From assembly GCF_004364645.1 (NCBI RefSeq), contig NZ_SOAW01000002.1, forward strand, positions 551,823 through 615,822: a stretch of DNA of 64,000 nucleotides, read 5' to 3'. The translations under genes and the position numbers were made by a program. Numbering within the stretch: position 1 is the stretch's first letter; every line of letters starts with the position of its first letter. The DNA is from Naumannella halotolerans (GTDB lineage: Bacteria; Actinomycetota; Actinomycetes; Propionibacteriales; Propionibacteriaceae). This document shows, piece after piece, positions 1 through 8,595 of the stretch. A model generated the notes under the pieces. It saw nothing but the letters and a program-made list of their open reading frames with translations, was not told the origin of the DNA and ran no database searches.

Positions 1-721
1 CGGCCATCACCAGGAAGTCGGTGGCGGTGAGCAGACCGGCCAGCAGCCGGGCCGGTGGGATCCTCACCAGTACCTGATCGCGGGCGGACAGATCCTGGAA
101 TCCCCCGGAGACCGGGCCGGCGGCGGAGTCGGCCACGGTGATCTGCTCCCCGTGCGCGCGGCTCAGCAGGTAGTCGCGGATGCGGTACGTCTTGCGCCGG
201 GTCAGGTAGCGCAGGGAGGTCTTGTCGTTGCCGGCGTCGATCCGCAGTTCGGCGAGCCCGAAGATCCGGGCCGCCAGGGGTTGGATCACGTCGATTGACT
301 GGATCCGCCCGAAGGGGATCCGTTTGGAGCTCTTGGTGAACAGTCCGGTCTCCACCCGCAGTTCGTCGTCGTCGATCACGTAACGGGTGAACCACCAGCT
401 GATGAAGGAACTCAGCGCGACCACGGCGATCACACCGGCCAGGGCGGCGAGGGCGATCAACAGGTTGGCCCGCAGCAGTTCGAGCATGCTGGCCGAATCG
501 GTGCTCCGGGAACCGTCAGGAATGAACTCCCGGCCGATGGCGACGATCACCAGCAACAGGACCAACCAGCCGCGGATCAGTGGGGTTGCCGGGTGCGGGC
601 GCTCGGCGCGCTTGGCCAGTGCCGGCTCCGGGGTGGCGGTCGGCGCTGCTGCGGCCGGATCGGTTGCCCGCGGCTCCGGTTCGGATGCCGCACGGCGAGG
701 CTCCTGATCGCCGAAGCTCAC
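1..721 (-). CDS. PH domain-containing membrane protein (YdbT-like), partial
   Basis: The reading frame is open from a GTG at 721 to the window edge, so the C-terminal part is missing (about 240 residues are seen). After a Pro/Ala/Glu-rich cytoplasmic N-terminus there are two hydrophobic segments (about residues 48-62 and 82-100). A bacterial PH domain follows, with the typical run DDELRVETGLFTKSSKRIP and then PFGRIQSIDV. The family (bPH2, B. subtilis YdbT) usually has two or three such domains and pairs with a short single-domain partner, as here. The GTG overlaps the stop of the upstream gene (GTGA at 718-721), so translation is coupled. The function of the pair is not established beyond membrane location. 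Confidence 0.8.
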   Translation of the reverse strand, partial: MSFGDQEPRRAASEPEPRATDPAAAAPTATPEPALAKRAERPHPATPLIRGWLVLLLVIVAIGREFIPDGSRSTDSASMLELLRANLLIALAALAGVIAVVALSSFISWWFTRYVIDDDELRVETGLFTKSSKRIPFGRIQSIDVIQPLAARIFGLAELRIDAGNDKTSLRYLTRRKTYRIRDYLLSRAHGEQITVADSAAGPVSGGFQDLSARDQVLVRIPPARLLAGLLTATDFLVMA

Positions 722-1212
722 AGGCCGGAACTCCCGGTCTCGGCGCGCTGGGTGAGCCGGTCGCGCAGTTCCGCGGCCCGCTCGGGCGGCAAACCGGGGA
801 TCATCGCGTCGGTGGAGGCCGAGGCGGTCACCAGTTTCACCCGGGCCAGGCCGAAGGCCCGTTCGATCGGGCCGGACTCGACCTCCACCACCTGCATCCG
901 CCCGTACGGTACGGCGGTCAGCCGACGGAACCAGAGCCCGCGGGTGATGTAGAGGTCCTCGTCCAGTTCGGCGTACCCCCAGGAGGCGCAGAGCGTGCCG
1001 ATCCGGATCAGCCGCCAGCTCAGGAAAGCGATCCAGGCGACCACCGGGATGGCAACCACCCACGGCTCGAAGATCAGGCCGAGGACGACGGCGGGAACGG
1101 CGAACAGGAGGGTGTAACTGATCACTGCGCCGATGCGCCGTACGGTCGCCCAGCGTGGTGAGAGCCTCTGCCAGGCCACGGACGGAGGGGCGAAGAGCTG
1201 ATCGGGCGTCAC
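718..1212 (-). CDS. PH domain-containing membrane protein (YdbS-like)
   Basis: This 164-residue protein has a short N-terminus, two adjacent membrane segments (about residues 30-48 and 50-68) and one bacterial PH domain (DEDLYITRGLWFRRLTAVPY, then GRMQVVEVESGP). The order and length match YdbS-type proteins, which lie beside the longer YdbT-type protein. It is the first gene of a two-gene unit and overlaps the next gene by four bases. Molecular role unknown; the YdbS/YdbT pair in Bacillus has been linked to resistance to antimicrobial compounds, which is family knowledge and not visible here. Confidence 0.82.
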   Translation of the reverse strand: MTPDQLFAPPSVAWQRLSPRWATVRRIGAVISYTLLFAVPAVVLGLIFEPWVVAIPVVAWIAFLSWRLIRIGTLCASWGYAELDEDLYITRGLWFRRLTAVPYGRMQVVEVESGPIERAFGLARVKLVTASASTDAMIPGLPPERAAELRDRLTQRAETGSSGL

Positions 1213-1255
1213 GGGTTCAGTATCCCGGTCCCGGGACGGTGGTGCACCTCTGGTG

Positions 1256-1846
1256 CTACTTGGTCTTGTGCTTCTTCTGTTTCGGGCCGCGGACCTCGAC
1301 GCCGCCCATCATCACCGTACCGGTCAGCACCAGTTCGCGCGCTGCGCCGGCACCGGCGACGCGCTTGATGTCGTTGCCGCCCATGATCGCGGTCATCCGG
1401 TCGGTCACCCGGACATCGCTGCCGACCTTGATCTCCACGCCGGCCATGCACAGCTGGATGTCGAGCTCGATCCGGTTGCCCGGCCAGACGGCCTCGGTCA
1501 GGTCGAGTTCGACCCCGCCCCAGAAGGCGCGTACCCGGGTACGGGCCCGCGGGCGCCAATCGCCGTCGCGTTTGGCGCCGGAGAGGAAGGCGGTGAGCAG
1601 TTCGGGTTCGTCGGTCGGCAGCGGAGGCCCCTCCGGGAGCTGTCGCGGTCGGAGGTCGTCGAGGGGTACGAGATCGCGCGTCAGTTCGACCAATTCGTCG
1701 AAGTGGCGGGCCTGCATCGCCGAGTTCACCCGCAGGTCGAACTCCTCATGGGTCAACCGCCCCTCGCTGAAAGCGGCGGTCAGCAGGTCTGCGACCTGAT
1801 CGCGATCGGCGTCGGAGGCCCGGAGCTGGATCTGTTCTGCAGCCAT
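1256..1846 (-). CDS. DUF1707 domain protein with LiaF-like C-terminal domain
   Basis: The first 55 residues are a DUF1707 domain: RASDADRDQVADLLTAAFSE, then a GRLTHEEFDLRVNSA-type stretch. The C-terminal 90 residues (AFWGGVELDLTEA, GVEIKV, TAIMGGNDI, MMGGVEVRGPK) are a right-handed-repeat domain like that of LiaF/DUF2154 proteins, which respond to cell-envelope stress. No membrane segment is visible, so it is probably cytoplasmic or peripheral. A short Lys-rich tail ends the protein. It sits upstream of the PH-domain pair on the same strand with a 43-base gap and could belong to the same unit. Function inferred from family only. Confidence 0.82.
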   Translation of the reverse strand: MAAEQIQLRASDADRDQVADLLTAAFSEGRLTHEEFDLRVNSAMQARHFDELVELTRDLVPLDDLRPRQLPEGPPLPTDEPELLTAFLSGAKRDGDWRPRARTRVRAFWGGVELDLTEAVWPGNRIELDIQLCMAGVEIKVGSDVRVTDRMTAIMGGNDIKRVAGAGAARELVLTGTVMMGGVEVRGPKQKKHKTK

Positions 1847-1938
1847 GTCCGCACTCTAGGCAGCAGTGCCGTGTCCGTCTCGGGGTAGAGCGGGGGATCG
1901 GGGGACTTTCATGGTGGGCCCCTGAGCGTCTCCAGGGG

Positions 1939-2922
1939 GTGACGTCGGTCATGGGTGAACCTGCCCGGTCGGTGGGTTCGGCGGCAGAAATGGTGTCTGG
2001 TGTGGCGCGTCAGCGTGTTCCTCCACCGGGCCGCGGTCAAGCTGGAGTAGTGGGTGCAGAGGGTTTGAACGGGGGCGAGGTTCTACGCGACCTGCGGCGT
2101 CGTTACCGGGTCTCGCAGGCACAGTTGTCGGCGATCTCCGGGGTCAGCGAGCGGACTGTCCGGAATCTGGAGAATCGGACGATCGTCTCTCCGCGCACCT
2201 CGACCCTGATGGCGATGGCCTCGGCGCTGGAGTTGCCGCCGGCAGAGGTCGAGGAGCTGTTGCGTGCCTGGGACGATGTCCGGGTCGGGCCGCCCTTCGC
2301 CGAGGCCAGTGTCGGGCAGCAGATGCATGCGGCGTTGCGGGAGCAGTTGCTGCGCAGCTTCCTGGACAAGCGGGTCGTCGTTGCCAACCGGTTGATTCGC
2401 GTCGGCGCCAACAAGCTGATCACCGAGGAGTTCTACCAGACCACGATCGAGGCGCTGAACGATGGCGTCGACACCCATTCGGTGCTGGCCCGGAGGATCC
2501 GGGACCACCAGGACATGGACCGTCTTCACTTCAACGACCTCGTGGGATGTTCGGTGAAGCGGCGACGCCTCGACCGGGAGGTCGACATGTTGATCGTCGA
2601 CTTCGACCTCGGCCGAGAACTGCGTCTGGGCGAGACGATGGTGATCGCCTGGCGCGAGGTGAACGGGTGGGTCGCGGATCAGCAACCCGGCGGTCATGGG
2701 CCGGTCGATGAGCGGTACACGAATGCGTTCATGCGGCCGATCACCGCCTTGTCGATGCAGGTGGTGTTCGAGTGCGAGCCACCGACCTCGGCCTGGCAGC
2801 TGATGGGTCGTGAGCGGCTCGACCGTACCGAGGAACTGGCGGTAAACGACTACAACTCGGTCAGTACATCGTGGGTGAACGCGCGGCCGGGGCGGTTCGG
2901 GATCGGCTGGACCTGGGACTGA
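1939..2922 (+). CDS. XRE-family helix-turn-helix regulator
   Basis: A 327-residue protein with an XRE/Cro helix-turn-helix at about residues 48-105 (VLRDLRRRYRVSQAQLSAIS, then GVSERTVRNLENRTIVSPRTS). The remaining 220 residues are a soluble sensor-like region that I cannot assign to a named family. Start: GTG at 1939 gives the longest frame; the first 45 residues are Pro/Gly-rich and may be untranslated, so a later start near residue 20-40 is possible. It is transcribed away from the DUF1707 gene; 1847-1938 would hold both promoters. Target genes are unknown. Confidence 0.75.
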   Translation: MTSVMGEPARSVGSAAEMVSGVARQRVPPPGRGQAGVVGAEGLNGGEVLRDLRRRYRVSQAQLSAISGVSERTVRNLENRTIVSPRTSTLMAMASALELPPAEVEELLRAWDDVRVGPPFAEASVGQQMHAALREQLLRSFLDKRVVVANRLIRVGANKLITEEFYQTTIEALNDGVDTHSVLARRIRDHQDMDRLHFNDLVGCSVKRRRLDREVDMLIVDFDLGRELRLGETMVIAWREVNGWVADQQPGGHGPVDERYTNAFMRPITALSMQVVFECEPPTSAWQLMGRERLDRTEELAVNDYNSVSTSWVNARPGRFGIGWTWD

Positions 2923-3071
2923 GGGCTACGAATCCTCTTGTGGGGATCCTCGGGGAGCTCTTCTTGTGGGGCTCGGGTCGTGTGTCCCATCGGGTTTGAG
3001 CTGGGGCCTGCCTGGCGCGAGTGGCGACTCCTTGGTGGTTCTAGGTACGGGCGACCTCGTAGGCTCAAGGC

Positions 3072-3521
3072 ATGCAGAAGCCGATCGCACCGCCGCCCGT
3101 CCTGCTCGTCACCGCCGCCGCGGTACAGCTGCTGTTGGGCAAGAAGAAGAAGCCGAGCCGGTCGATCCTGCGCCGGGTGCTCGGGGGCAGTGCCGCGCTC
3201 GCCGGTGCCGGGCTGTTCGTCGCTGGTGGCGCCCAGTTGCTGGCCCGGTCGACCACCGTGGATCCCCGGGTGCCGGGTGAGAGCACGGAGCTGGTGACCG
3301 ACGGGGTGTACGGCTACACCCGCAACCCGATCTACGTCGGCGATCTGTTGTTGCTGCTCGGGCTGGCGATCGGCCAGGGGAAGCTGATCAGCTACCTGCC
3401 GGTGGTGGCCTTCGCGGCGCTGATCGATCGGCGGCAGATCCCGCTGGAGGAGGCCGCACTGGCCGAGACCTTCGGCGACGACTTCAACGACTACGCCGAG
3501 CAGGTGCCGCGCTGGTTGTGA
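3072..3521 (+). CDS. Isoprenylcysteine carboxyl methyltransferase-family membrane protein
   Basis: A 149-residue integral membrane protein with hydrophobic segments at about 7-24, 36-56 and 90-120. The signature GVYGYTRNPIYVGDLLLLLG followed by a C-terminal EE...FG.....Y..RVPR-like tail (ETFGDDFNDYAEQVPRWL) is that of the ICMT/PEMT-like methyltransferase superfamily, where the RNP-(I/M)Y motif lies in the SAM-binding region. Bacterial members methylate varied small molecules or lipids, so the substrate cannot be named. It stands alone, 150 bases downstream of the XRE gene. Confidence 0.8.
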   Translation: MQKPIAPPPVLLVTAAAVQLLLGKKKKPSRSILRRVLGGSAALAGAGLFVAGGAQLLARSTTVDPRVPGESTELVTDGVYGYTRNPIYVGDLLLLLGLAIGQGKLISYLPVVAFAALIDRRQIPLEEAALAETFGDDFNDYAEQVPRWL

Positions 3522-3660
3522 TCCCCGTTCGCAGGCCGGGGTTGATTCTGACGCGTCTACACGCCAGCATCCGCCACTGGTCGGCGGTTGCCCGGTGAGG
3601 ATCGGCTCGGTACGGATCGACCACGCGTCGAGCGTTCGCTACACTGGCGGCGCTGCACTC

Positions 3661-3734
3661 GCGGATGTAGTTCAATGGCAGAACATCAGCTTCCCAAGCT
3701 GAGAATGCGGGTTCGATTCCCGTCATCCGCTCCA
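3661..3734 (+). tRNA. tRNA-Gly (anticodon CCC), CCA encoded
   Basis: The acceptor stem GCGGATG pairs with CATCCGC. The D-arm, a seven-base anticodon loop TTCCCAA (anticodon CCC) and the T-loop GTTCGATTCC are all present, followed by discriminator T and an encoded CCA. The anticodon reads Gly GGG codons. A TACACT -10-like box at 3640-3645 precedes the gene. The last 44 bases are repeated downstream (19684 and 22472), which identifies the gene as the integration target of the adjoining island. Integration leaves this copy complete and functional. Confidence 0.95.
3691..3734 (+). repeat. attachment site copy 1 (3' end of tRNA-Gly)
   Basis: This 44-base stretch, from the anticodon loop to the CCA end, is identical to 19684-19727 and differs at one position from 22472-22515. 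A tRNA 3' half used as att core, with a tyrosine integrase starting 12 bases downstream, is the standard arrangement for actinobacterial integrative elements. Confidence 0.93.
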
Positions 3735-3745
3735 CTGCATCAGTG

Positions 3746-4830
3746 CTAGGTATTCGAGCCTTCACCTCCTCCCAATCGTTGGTCGTCCGGTACGACGCCT
3801 AGGTACGATTCGATCTGCGAGCGGGCCGACGAGAGGTGTCCGGGCGTCAGGTGCGAGTAGCGGTCCGTCATCCGGAGGTCGCTGTGCCCGGCGACGCTCC
3901 GGACGGTGGCCAGATCGATGCCCGCCTGTATCCAGGTCGAGATCGCGACCCCCCGGAGGTCGTGGAACCTCAGCCCGGGGAAGCCTGCGTCCGTGACGAG
4001 TTGGGTCCAGCCGACAGCCGTGCGGAAGTTGGAGTGATGGAGCCGTCCGCCCGGACGGGAGAACAGGAACTCTGTGGGGCGCCGAGAGGCGGTGAGCTTC
4101 CCGAGGATCCGAGCGGCCGGGGCGACGACAGGGACGGTCCGTGGCTCCTTGCTCTTCGGGTCTCCGATCTTTCCTCTGGAATGAGCTCGCTGAACCCGGA
4201 GGGTCTGCGCGGCAAGATCGACATCCTGTGGCTGGAGGGCTGTAAGTTCACCTGCTCTGAGACCAGTCAGGGCCGCCAGTCGGACATAGTCACCGTACAG
4301 GGGATCGATCCGCGCGCAGGCGGAGGCGATCATCTCGACCTGATCCATGGTGGGAACCCGATTGGTCGGGCTCGATCCTGGTCTGGGTGCCTTGACCTTC
4401 CGGATCGGGTGCTGTCGAGGAGACCGTCTTCGACGGCCTTGTTGAGGATTCGTGCGAGTGCAGATCTGGTCGTCCGCACTGCATCGTTTGACAGCCGGGC
4501 ATTCCACCTTTCCTGCAGCCGGCGGATCAGCCGATCATCGATCTGGCGCAGGGGGACGTGTCCGAGATCGCCAAGCACCCGTTTCAGATTGCTCCGGTAG
4601 GTCGCCACCGAGGCCGGGGTCAGCTCCTCAAAGTACTTATCCTTCTTCTCGTCGAAGAACTCGGCGAGAGTGATCTGGTCTCCTGAGTGACGGCGCCGCT
4701 CCTTCTCCCGTTCGAGGCTCTCCCAAGCCAACGCATCGCGCTTGCGGTCGAAGTCCTTCGTGCGCTCGCGGCCCTCTCGCGTGTACACGCGGGCCTTCCA
4801 TCGACCGTTGTCCCTGCGGCGGCTGACCAT
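3746..4830 (-). pseudogene. int: Tyrosine recombinase (integrase), frameshifted
   Basis: From ATG 4830 the first frame encodes an AP2-like/SAM-like N-terminal arm (RRRDNGRWKARVYTREGRER, then a core-binding domain ending ILNKAVEDGLLDS). The reading frame then moves near 4409-4412 and the catalytic domain follows in another frame (LTGLRAGELTALQPQDVDL, FHDLRGVAISTWIQAG, VAGHSDLRMTDRYSHLTPG). Catalytic residues R (TGLRAGE), H-x-x-R (HDLRG), H (GHSD) and Y (DRYSHL) are all present. One extra base after the AGC codon would restore a DSNPIRKVKAP-type junction typical of the family. Full length would be about 360 residues. It abuts the tRNA, as expected. Either the element is now locked in place or the missing base is a sequencing error. 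Confidence 0.85.
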
Positions 4831-4831
4831 C

Positions 4832-5008
4832 TCAGGTCGCATCCCGCAGGTGTCGCTCGATGAACTCGTCGATGTCGCTGGGTCGGAAGAGCACGCGGGT
4901 GCCGATCCGCACACATGCCAGGGTCTTGCGCTGCGCTAGCTTCCGGACCATCCGAGGACTCAATCGGAGATTCTTCGCGACCTCATCGGCCGTTCGCAGT
5001 TCGTCCAT
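4832..5008 (-). CDS. xis: Excisionase-type helix-turn-helix protein
   Basis: A 58-residue protein consisting of one MerR/excisionase-like winged helix: DELRTADEVAKNLRLSPRMV, then RKLAQRKTLACVRIGTRVLF and RPSDIDEFIERHL. The ATG at 5008 has AGGA five bases upstream; a longer frame from 5080 lacks such a site and would add an unlikely leader. Its stop lies one base before the integrase ATG, so the two are co-translated. The role inferred from family and position is directional control of integration/excision and perhaps autoregulation. Confidence 0.85.
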   Translation of the reverse strand: MDELRTADEVAKNLRLSPRMVRKLAQRKTLACVRIGTRVLFRPSDIDEFIERHLRDAT

Positions 5009-5119
5009 TGGTCCTCGCTCTCGATTCTTACGAAGTCTAACAGATTCAAATACGTGGAACGAACATTGAGAATAATACATAGAGTTGATGTTGTGTCGGC
5101 TGACCGTTAGGCTCTGCTC
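5009..5119. promoter_or_regulatory. AT-rich divergent promoter region between xis and the 5120 gene
   Basis: This 111-base gap is clearly richer in A and T than its surroundings (for example AGAATAATACATAG near 5070) and separates divergent genes. It is the natural place for the integration-module promoter and any Xis or repressor operator. I cannot define a single confident -35/-10 pair. Confidence 0.4.
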
Positions 5120-5635
5120 ATGGCTGACACTGTTGAGCTAGTGACTGGTGCAACCGTTGAGGGGCGGTTCGGCATTGCTCGGGGCAAGGCCAAGGACCTC
5201 GCGGCCGTTGGGCTGATCACGGTAAGAGGGAAGGCAGGCAGTCGGAATCTGTACTCACTGCACGAGGTGCGGTCGGTGATGGAACGGCCTTGGGTGCAGC
5301 CGCCCCACGGGTCCGCCTTCGTGGTGAAGGTGAACGCAGCTGGTTGGGATCCGGAAGCGTCTAGCGAGGACAAGGTCTCGATGGTGGCAGGTTGGTGGCC
5401 CTGTGCCGACCCGGATGCGTACGTTGGCCGGCCCATGCTGGTGGCCCACCAGAGTTTCATCCTCGCCGCGTACCGGATCACTGGCTACGAAACAGGCTAC
5501 GGGCGGCGAAGGTTTGATCTTGAGCAGCCAGGTAGGGAATCTGCTCCGTTTCTTCTCAGCGCTGACCCAGTGGTCGGGCGTCGACTGCCAGCGCAGCGCG
5601 GGCCGATCAGCTATGGCTTGGAGTCGGAGGACTGA
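5120..5635 (+). CDS. Hypothetical protein with N-terminal winged-helix-like segment
   Basis: A 171-residue soluble protein that I do not recognise. The N-terminal 55 residues (VEGRFGIARGKAKDLAAVGL, then ITVRGKAGSRNLYSLHEVRS) read like a MerR/excisionase-type DNA-binding domain in which a helix pair precedes a beta-hairpin. The middle (MVAGWWPCADPDAYVGRPML) has no family I can name. It begins the rightward unit of the island, starts on ATG, and its stop is one base from the next gene, so the two are probably an operon. Possible role in control of the element; inference only. Confidence 0.6.
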   Translation: MADTVELVTGATVEGRFGIARGKAKDLAAVGLITVRGKAGSRNLYSLHEVRSVMERPWVQPPHGSAFVVKVNAAGWDPEASSEDKVSMVAGWWPCADPDAYVGRPMLVAHQSFILAAYRITGYETGYGRRRFDLEQPGRESAPFLLSADPVVGRRLPAQRGPISYGLESED

Positions 5636-5636
5636 G

Positions 5637-6608
5637 ATGCCAAGGGCCCGCAGGTACTGGATGGACCCTCAGAACTTCAATCGGGCAGGCAAGTCGCGCC
5701 GGTGGAACCAGATGAGCCGTGCCGAGCGCACGGCCTTCTACAAGAGGGCGTCAGTCAATCCGGAACTGCGTGCGCTGCACCCCGAAGCGTTCCCGTTCTC
5801 CGATACCGTCGGGGCGACCAAGGCTGCAGAGATCGCGGGCGTCAGCCGGAAGACGATCTGGCAGTGGTGCAATCAGGGAAGGTTCGACGGTGCCCTCAGG
5901 ACCGAAGACGGGGACTGGCGCATCCCGATCACCGAGGCGCGGCGTCTCGGTTCCGGCCGTCCGTCCCGAAAGCAGGCGCCGTCCAAAGCGCAGCCAAGGC
6001 GGATCATTTCAGAGGTCTGGGCGCCTCGGCACGGGATCACTGGAGACATCCGTCAGCAGTTGCTCGACCGCCACCAGGACGCCCTGGCCGCCATGTGGCC
6101 GGGATGTTCTGTTCTCCGGACGGGGGCGGCTCTGAGCGTCGCCACACTCAACAGTCTTCAGGCCACAGTAGATGAGATGCGTGTAGACATTGCCGACAAC
6201 CCGGACCTTGATCGGCCGCCGCCGAACGAGCCCCGCACAAAGCGTTTGGGGGATCTCCTGAGTGAGTGGGAGGAGATGATCGTGGAGTGGTCGAGGCTCC
6301 GTTCATTGGTGGCGGCGGACATCTATCGCCGATACGGCGAGTATCCCGGAATCTCCAACAAGGGCTGCAGGTCAAAGAGTGGACGGTTCGACGCGCCATG
6401 GCTGGTCTCGGACTTCGATCGCACCCTCGAGGAGCCTTCAGTGCCGTCAATGTCTTCTGATACGTCTCGGCACGAGGACTGGCACACAACTCTGTTGATC
6501 TTGTGCAGCCCGTTCACGGTGCTCGCCGATCCCGCCAAGGCTGTCGGCATCTTCCTTGACTACGAATCAGACGTCATCTGCGACGACGCAGCGAACAACG
6601 CACTCTGA
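5637..6608 (+). CDS. Hypothetical protein with central helix-turn-helix
   Basis: A 323-residue protein starting at the ATG one base after the preceding stop (TGAGATG). Residues about 58-100 (TKAAEIAGVSRKTIWQWCNQ, then GRFDGALRTEDGDWRIP) form an excisionase/MerR-like helix-turn-helix with its beta-wing. The N-terminal basic region and the C-terminal 200 residues, including a Trp/Arg-rich helix (SEWEEMIVEWSRLRSLVAAD), match no family I know. Operon with the 5120 gene. Probably a DNA-binding protein of the island; its partner and target cannot be told from the sequence. Confidence 0.6.
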   Translation: MPRARRYWMDPQNFNRAGKSRRWNQMSRAERTAFYKRASVNPELRALHPEAFPFSDTVGATKAAEIAGVSRKTIWQWCNQGRFDGALRTEDGDWRIPITEARRLGSGRPSRKQAPSKAQPRRIISEVWAPRHGITGDIRQQLLDRHQDALAAMWPGCSVLRTGAALSVATLNSLQATVDEMRVDIADNPDLDRPPPNEPRTKRLGDLLSEWEEMIVEWSRLRSLVAADIYRRYGEYPGISNKGCRSKSGRFDAPWLVSDFDRTLEEPSVPSMSSDTSRHEDWHTTLLILCSPFTVLADPAKAVGIFLDYESDVICDDAANNAL

Positions 6609-6912
6609 ATGCCTGCTCGCTCACGGGTACCTTCCAGCGGGCCCGGCGGCCGAAAGATGGGTAACGCGTCTCCAGAGCCCTTGGAGCAAGGATCAACTGG
6701 GCCTGTGGTGCCGCGACCTATCAACAAAGAAGGTCGCGTTCGCACGAAAACGCCGACCGCTGAACGTGTGCGCGGGCGAGTGGTGGTCAGGTCTCGCCTG
6801 TCCAGGCGACTCGTCTCTCGCTCTGTACGCGTTCAGAATCCCTCAGCGGCGATCTGACGCCATCGCGCCCCCTCGACGACGAACTAATAGAAGCTCGACT
6901 TCTGCGGCGCGC
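6609..6912. other. Stretch without a convincing gene
   Basis: Between a rightward and a leftward gene (convergent ends). Open frames exist, for example one on the plus strand reading past 6609 and over the next gene, but they lack a ribosome site and recognisable domains. I see no clear terminator hairpin with a T-run. Confidence 0.4.
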
Positions 6913-7872
6913 TCAGGGCGTCTCAGCGCTCTCGGTGAGATGGTCGAACCCGCGGGTCATCAGTCCGACCGCACCATCAAGAAGTTCCTGGGCCTCATCC
7001 ATCCCTACCTTGATCGACTTCAGGCCGATGTATGAGTCGGTGTAGCCCTTCACCCATCTTCTCGGCACTCCGCGTGCGTCGGCAGCCTCGATCTTGGATC
7101 GCACTCGGATCAGGTCAGCCCTCAGGGGAGCGGCCGACTGATCGAATGCCACTCCCGCGGACTTCGCCGAGCCTTCCCAGAACGGCCCGAGCACCTCGAG
7201 GATGTCCAGCCAATCCTCCGGGGCGTCCCGATCTCCTGTGAGGTCGTTCGGGCCGACTACTACGCCCATGGTGAACTGGCACCGGTGGTCGAGCGGGTTC
7301 CGACTCCCCTCGAGCTGGCCGATGATGTGTCGTCCACCATCCATCACCGGAGACTGGACCAGGATTGACGGCCGTCCGCCATTCGTTCCCATCCTGTCGA
7401 TGGACCAGCCAGAGGGAACGGAGGGCAGGTTGAGCGGCGCGAAGCGCCTCCGGACCTGACGGTTGCTGTCGTTCACTGCCTTGATGTCGGATGCGAGGAG
7501 CCTGGAATTCTCGAAGAGATCCAAGACAGAACTCCAGGTCAGTACAGGAATCAGCCCTTCAACCGGCTTCGCATCGATGGCCTCGTCAACCAAGAGGATG
7601 AGCGCGTCGAAGTGCTCCATCTCTCGCAGGATCTGCGTCTCAGTGATCTCGTGATCGAGCTTCGCCTCGATGCCAACCCTGGCGTCCATGTAGGAGAGCA
7701 CCACGTCAGTGCTGGCCCTGCCGCGATCCTCGAGCGTGATCCCGTGCAGCTCACCGAGCTGCCGGCCCAGCAGTCCTTCGATCAGCTTGGTCATCGGCGC
7801 CGGGGCGAACCGGATCTCTGCCGCCAGCGCCCTGACAGCCATCGGTTCTGTGGTGAAGATGTGTGCGTCCAT
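6913..7872 (-). CDS. Hypothetical protein with PD-(D/E)XK nuclease-like signature
   Basis: A 319-residue protein starting at ATG 7872, chosen because AGGAGG lies six bases upstream; a longer frame from 7905 is less likely. Residues about 45-100 read RASTDVVLSYMDARVGIEAK, then a Q-containing helix: an acidic residue in a first strand, E-x-K in the next strand and a following Gln, the pattern of PD-(D/E)XK nucleases. The C-terminal 200 residues (including IDRMGTNGGRPSILVQSPVM and ...QFTMGVVVGPNDLTG) are not recognisable. Lone leftward gene in the cargo region. It could be a restriction-type or anti-phage nuclease; that is inference from the motif alone. Confidence 0.55.
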   Translation of the reverse strand: MDAHIFTTEPMAVRALAAEIRFAPAPMTKLIEGLLGRQLGELHGITLEDRGRASTDVVLSYMDARVGIEAKLDHEITETQILREMEHFDALILLVDEAIDAKPVEGLIPVLTWSSVLDLFENSRLLASDIKAVNDSNRQVRRRFAPLNLPSVPSGWSIDRMGTNGGRPSILVQSPVMDGGRHIIGQLEGSRNPLDHRCQFTMGVVVGPNDLTGDRDAPEDWLDILEVLGPFWEGSAKSAGVAFDQSAAPLRADLIRVRSKIEAADARGVPRRWVKGYTDSYIGLKSIKVGMDEAQELLDGAVGLMTRGFDHLTESAETP

Positions 7873-8229
7873 CGCTCCTCCTGAGGCTATTGGAGCACAC
7901 CGCACCGACAGGAGTCATAGCTTCCCGGCGGGCGCCGGATCGACACTGGGGTGCGGAGCACCGAAGTGCTGAGCTTGGACGTTTCTCTGTGGGGCGACGA
8001 GTCAGAAGGATTCCAGATCGCAGTCAGACCTTGATCTTGAGAGGGCCATCAGGAGGGCGTTACCCTCGGACCGGTACAGGTTTCTCTGGATCCGCTCCAG
8101 ATGATCAACATCGCATACCGGCTGGCGCACTTCGCAGCCTTGGTGTCGGTGCACATTCCCAGTACTGCCACCGTCCCGGGCTGACGCAGCCATTGAGGTC
8201 GATGAGGCCTTCTGTGTTGGGTCCCTCAG
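7873..8229. other. Stretch without a convincing gene
   Basis: A small minus-strand frame (8002-8193) exists but has no ribosome site and an implausible composition. A short GGTGC/GCACC hairpin occurs near 7950-7962. Probably holds the promoter for the 6913-7872 gene; nothing else identified. Confidence 0.35.
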
Positions 8230-8595
8230 TCACATCTGTGCCAATCCCATCATCGCAGCAACCGGATCTTGATTGATGCACGCCGCCGGAAGTCTCTTCA
8301 GGTCCCAGACGACCCACAGTCTGGCGGACGACAGCCACTCGCCAGCCATCACGGCGGAGAAGGAACCGGCAGCGACAGCACCGCCGTCAATCGCCCTATG
8401 GGTTCGAGAACCGGCCTCGACCCAATCGGTGAAGCGCGGATCGTCGGCAACAAGCATCTCTGCCATACGGAGTGCCGCACACAGTGCTCCTACGGGAGTC
8501 GCGCCGATCATGATCGGCCCATGCTCAGCCAGCCCGGAGGCATGCCACATACCGGTCTCCCGGACCCACTCGACCCTGAAGTGCGGCGCACGCAT
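8230..8595 (-). CDS. Hypothetical protein, 121 aa
   Basis: Start at ATG 8595 is supported by AAGGAG seven bases upstream; the frame upstream of it is open but has no better site. The protein is small, soluble and not recognisable (RAPHFRVEWVRETGMWHASG, then a helix ALCAALRMAEMLVADDPRFT). The HFRVEW...TGMW pattern resembles short single-domain proteins common on actinobacterial plasmids and integrative elements, but I cannot name the family. The nearest same-strand gene, about 360 bases downstream, is the PD-(D/E)XK-like protein. Confidence 0.55.
   Translation of the reverse strand: MRAPHFRVEWVRETGMWHASGLAEHGPIMIGATPVGALCAALRMAEMLVADDPRFTDWVEAGSRTHRAIDGGAVAAGSFSAVMAGEWLSSARLWVVWDLKRLPAACINQDPVAAMMGLAQM

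Noticed and set aside
6556..7035. Plus-strand frame overlapping two genes
   Set aside because: It covers the ends of an established plus gene and a minus gene, lacks a ribosome site and looks like a shadow frame.
8002..8193. Small minus-strand frame as a gene
   Set aside because: No ribosome site, odd composition and no recognisable pattern.
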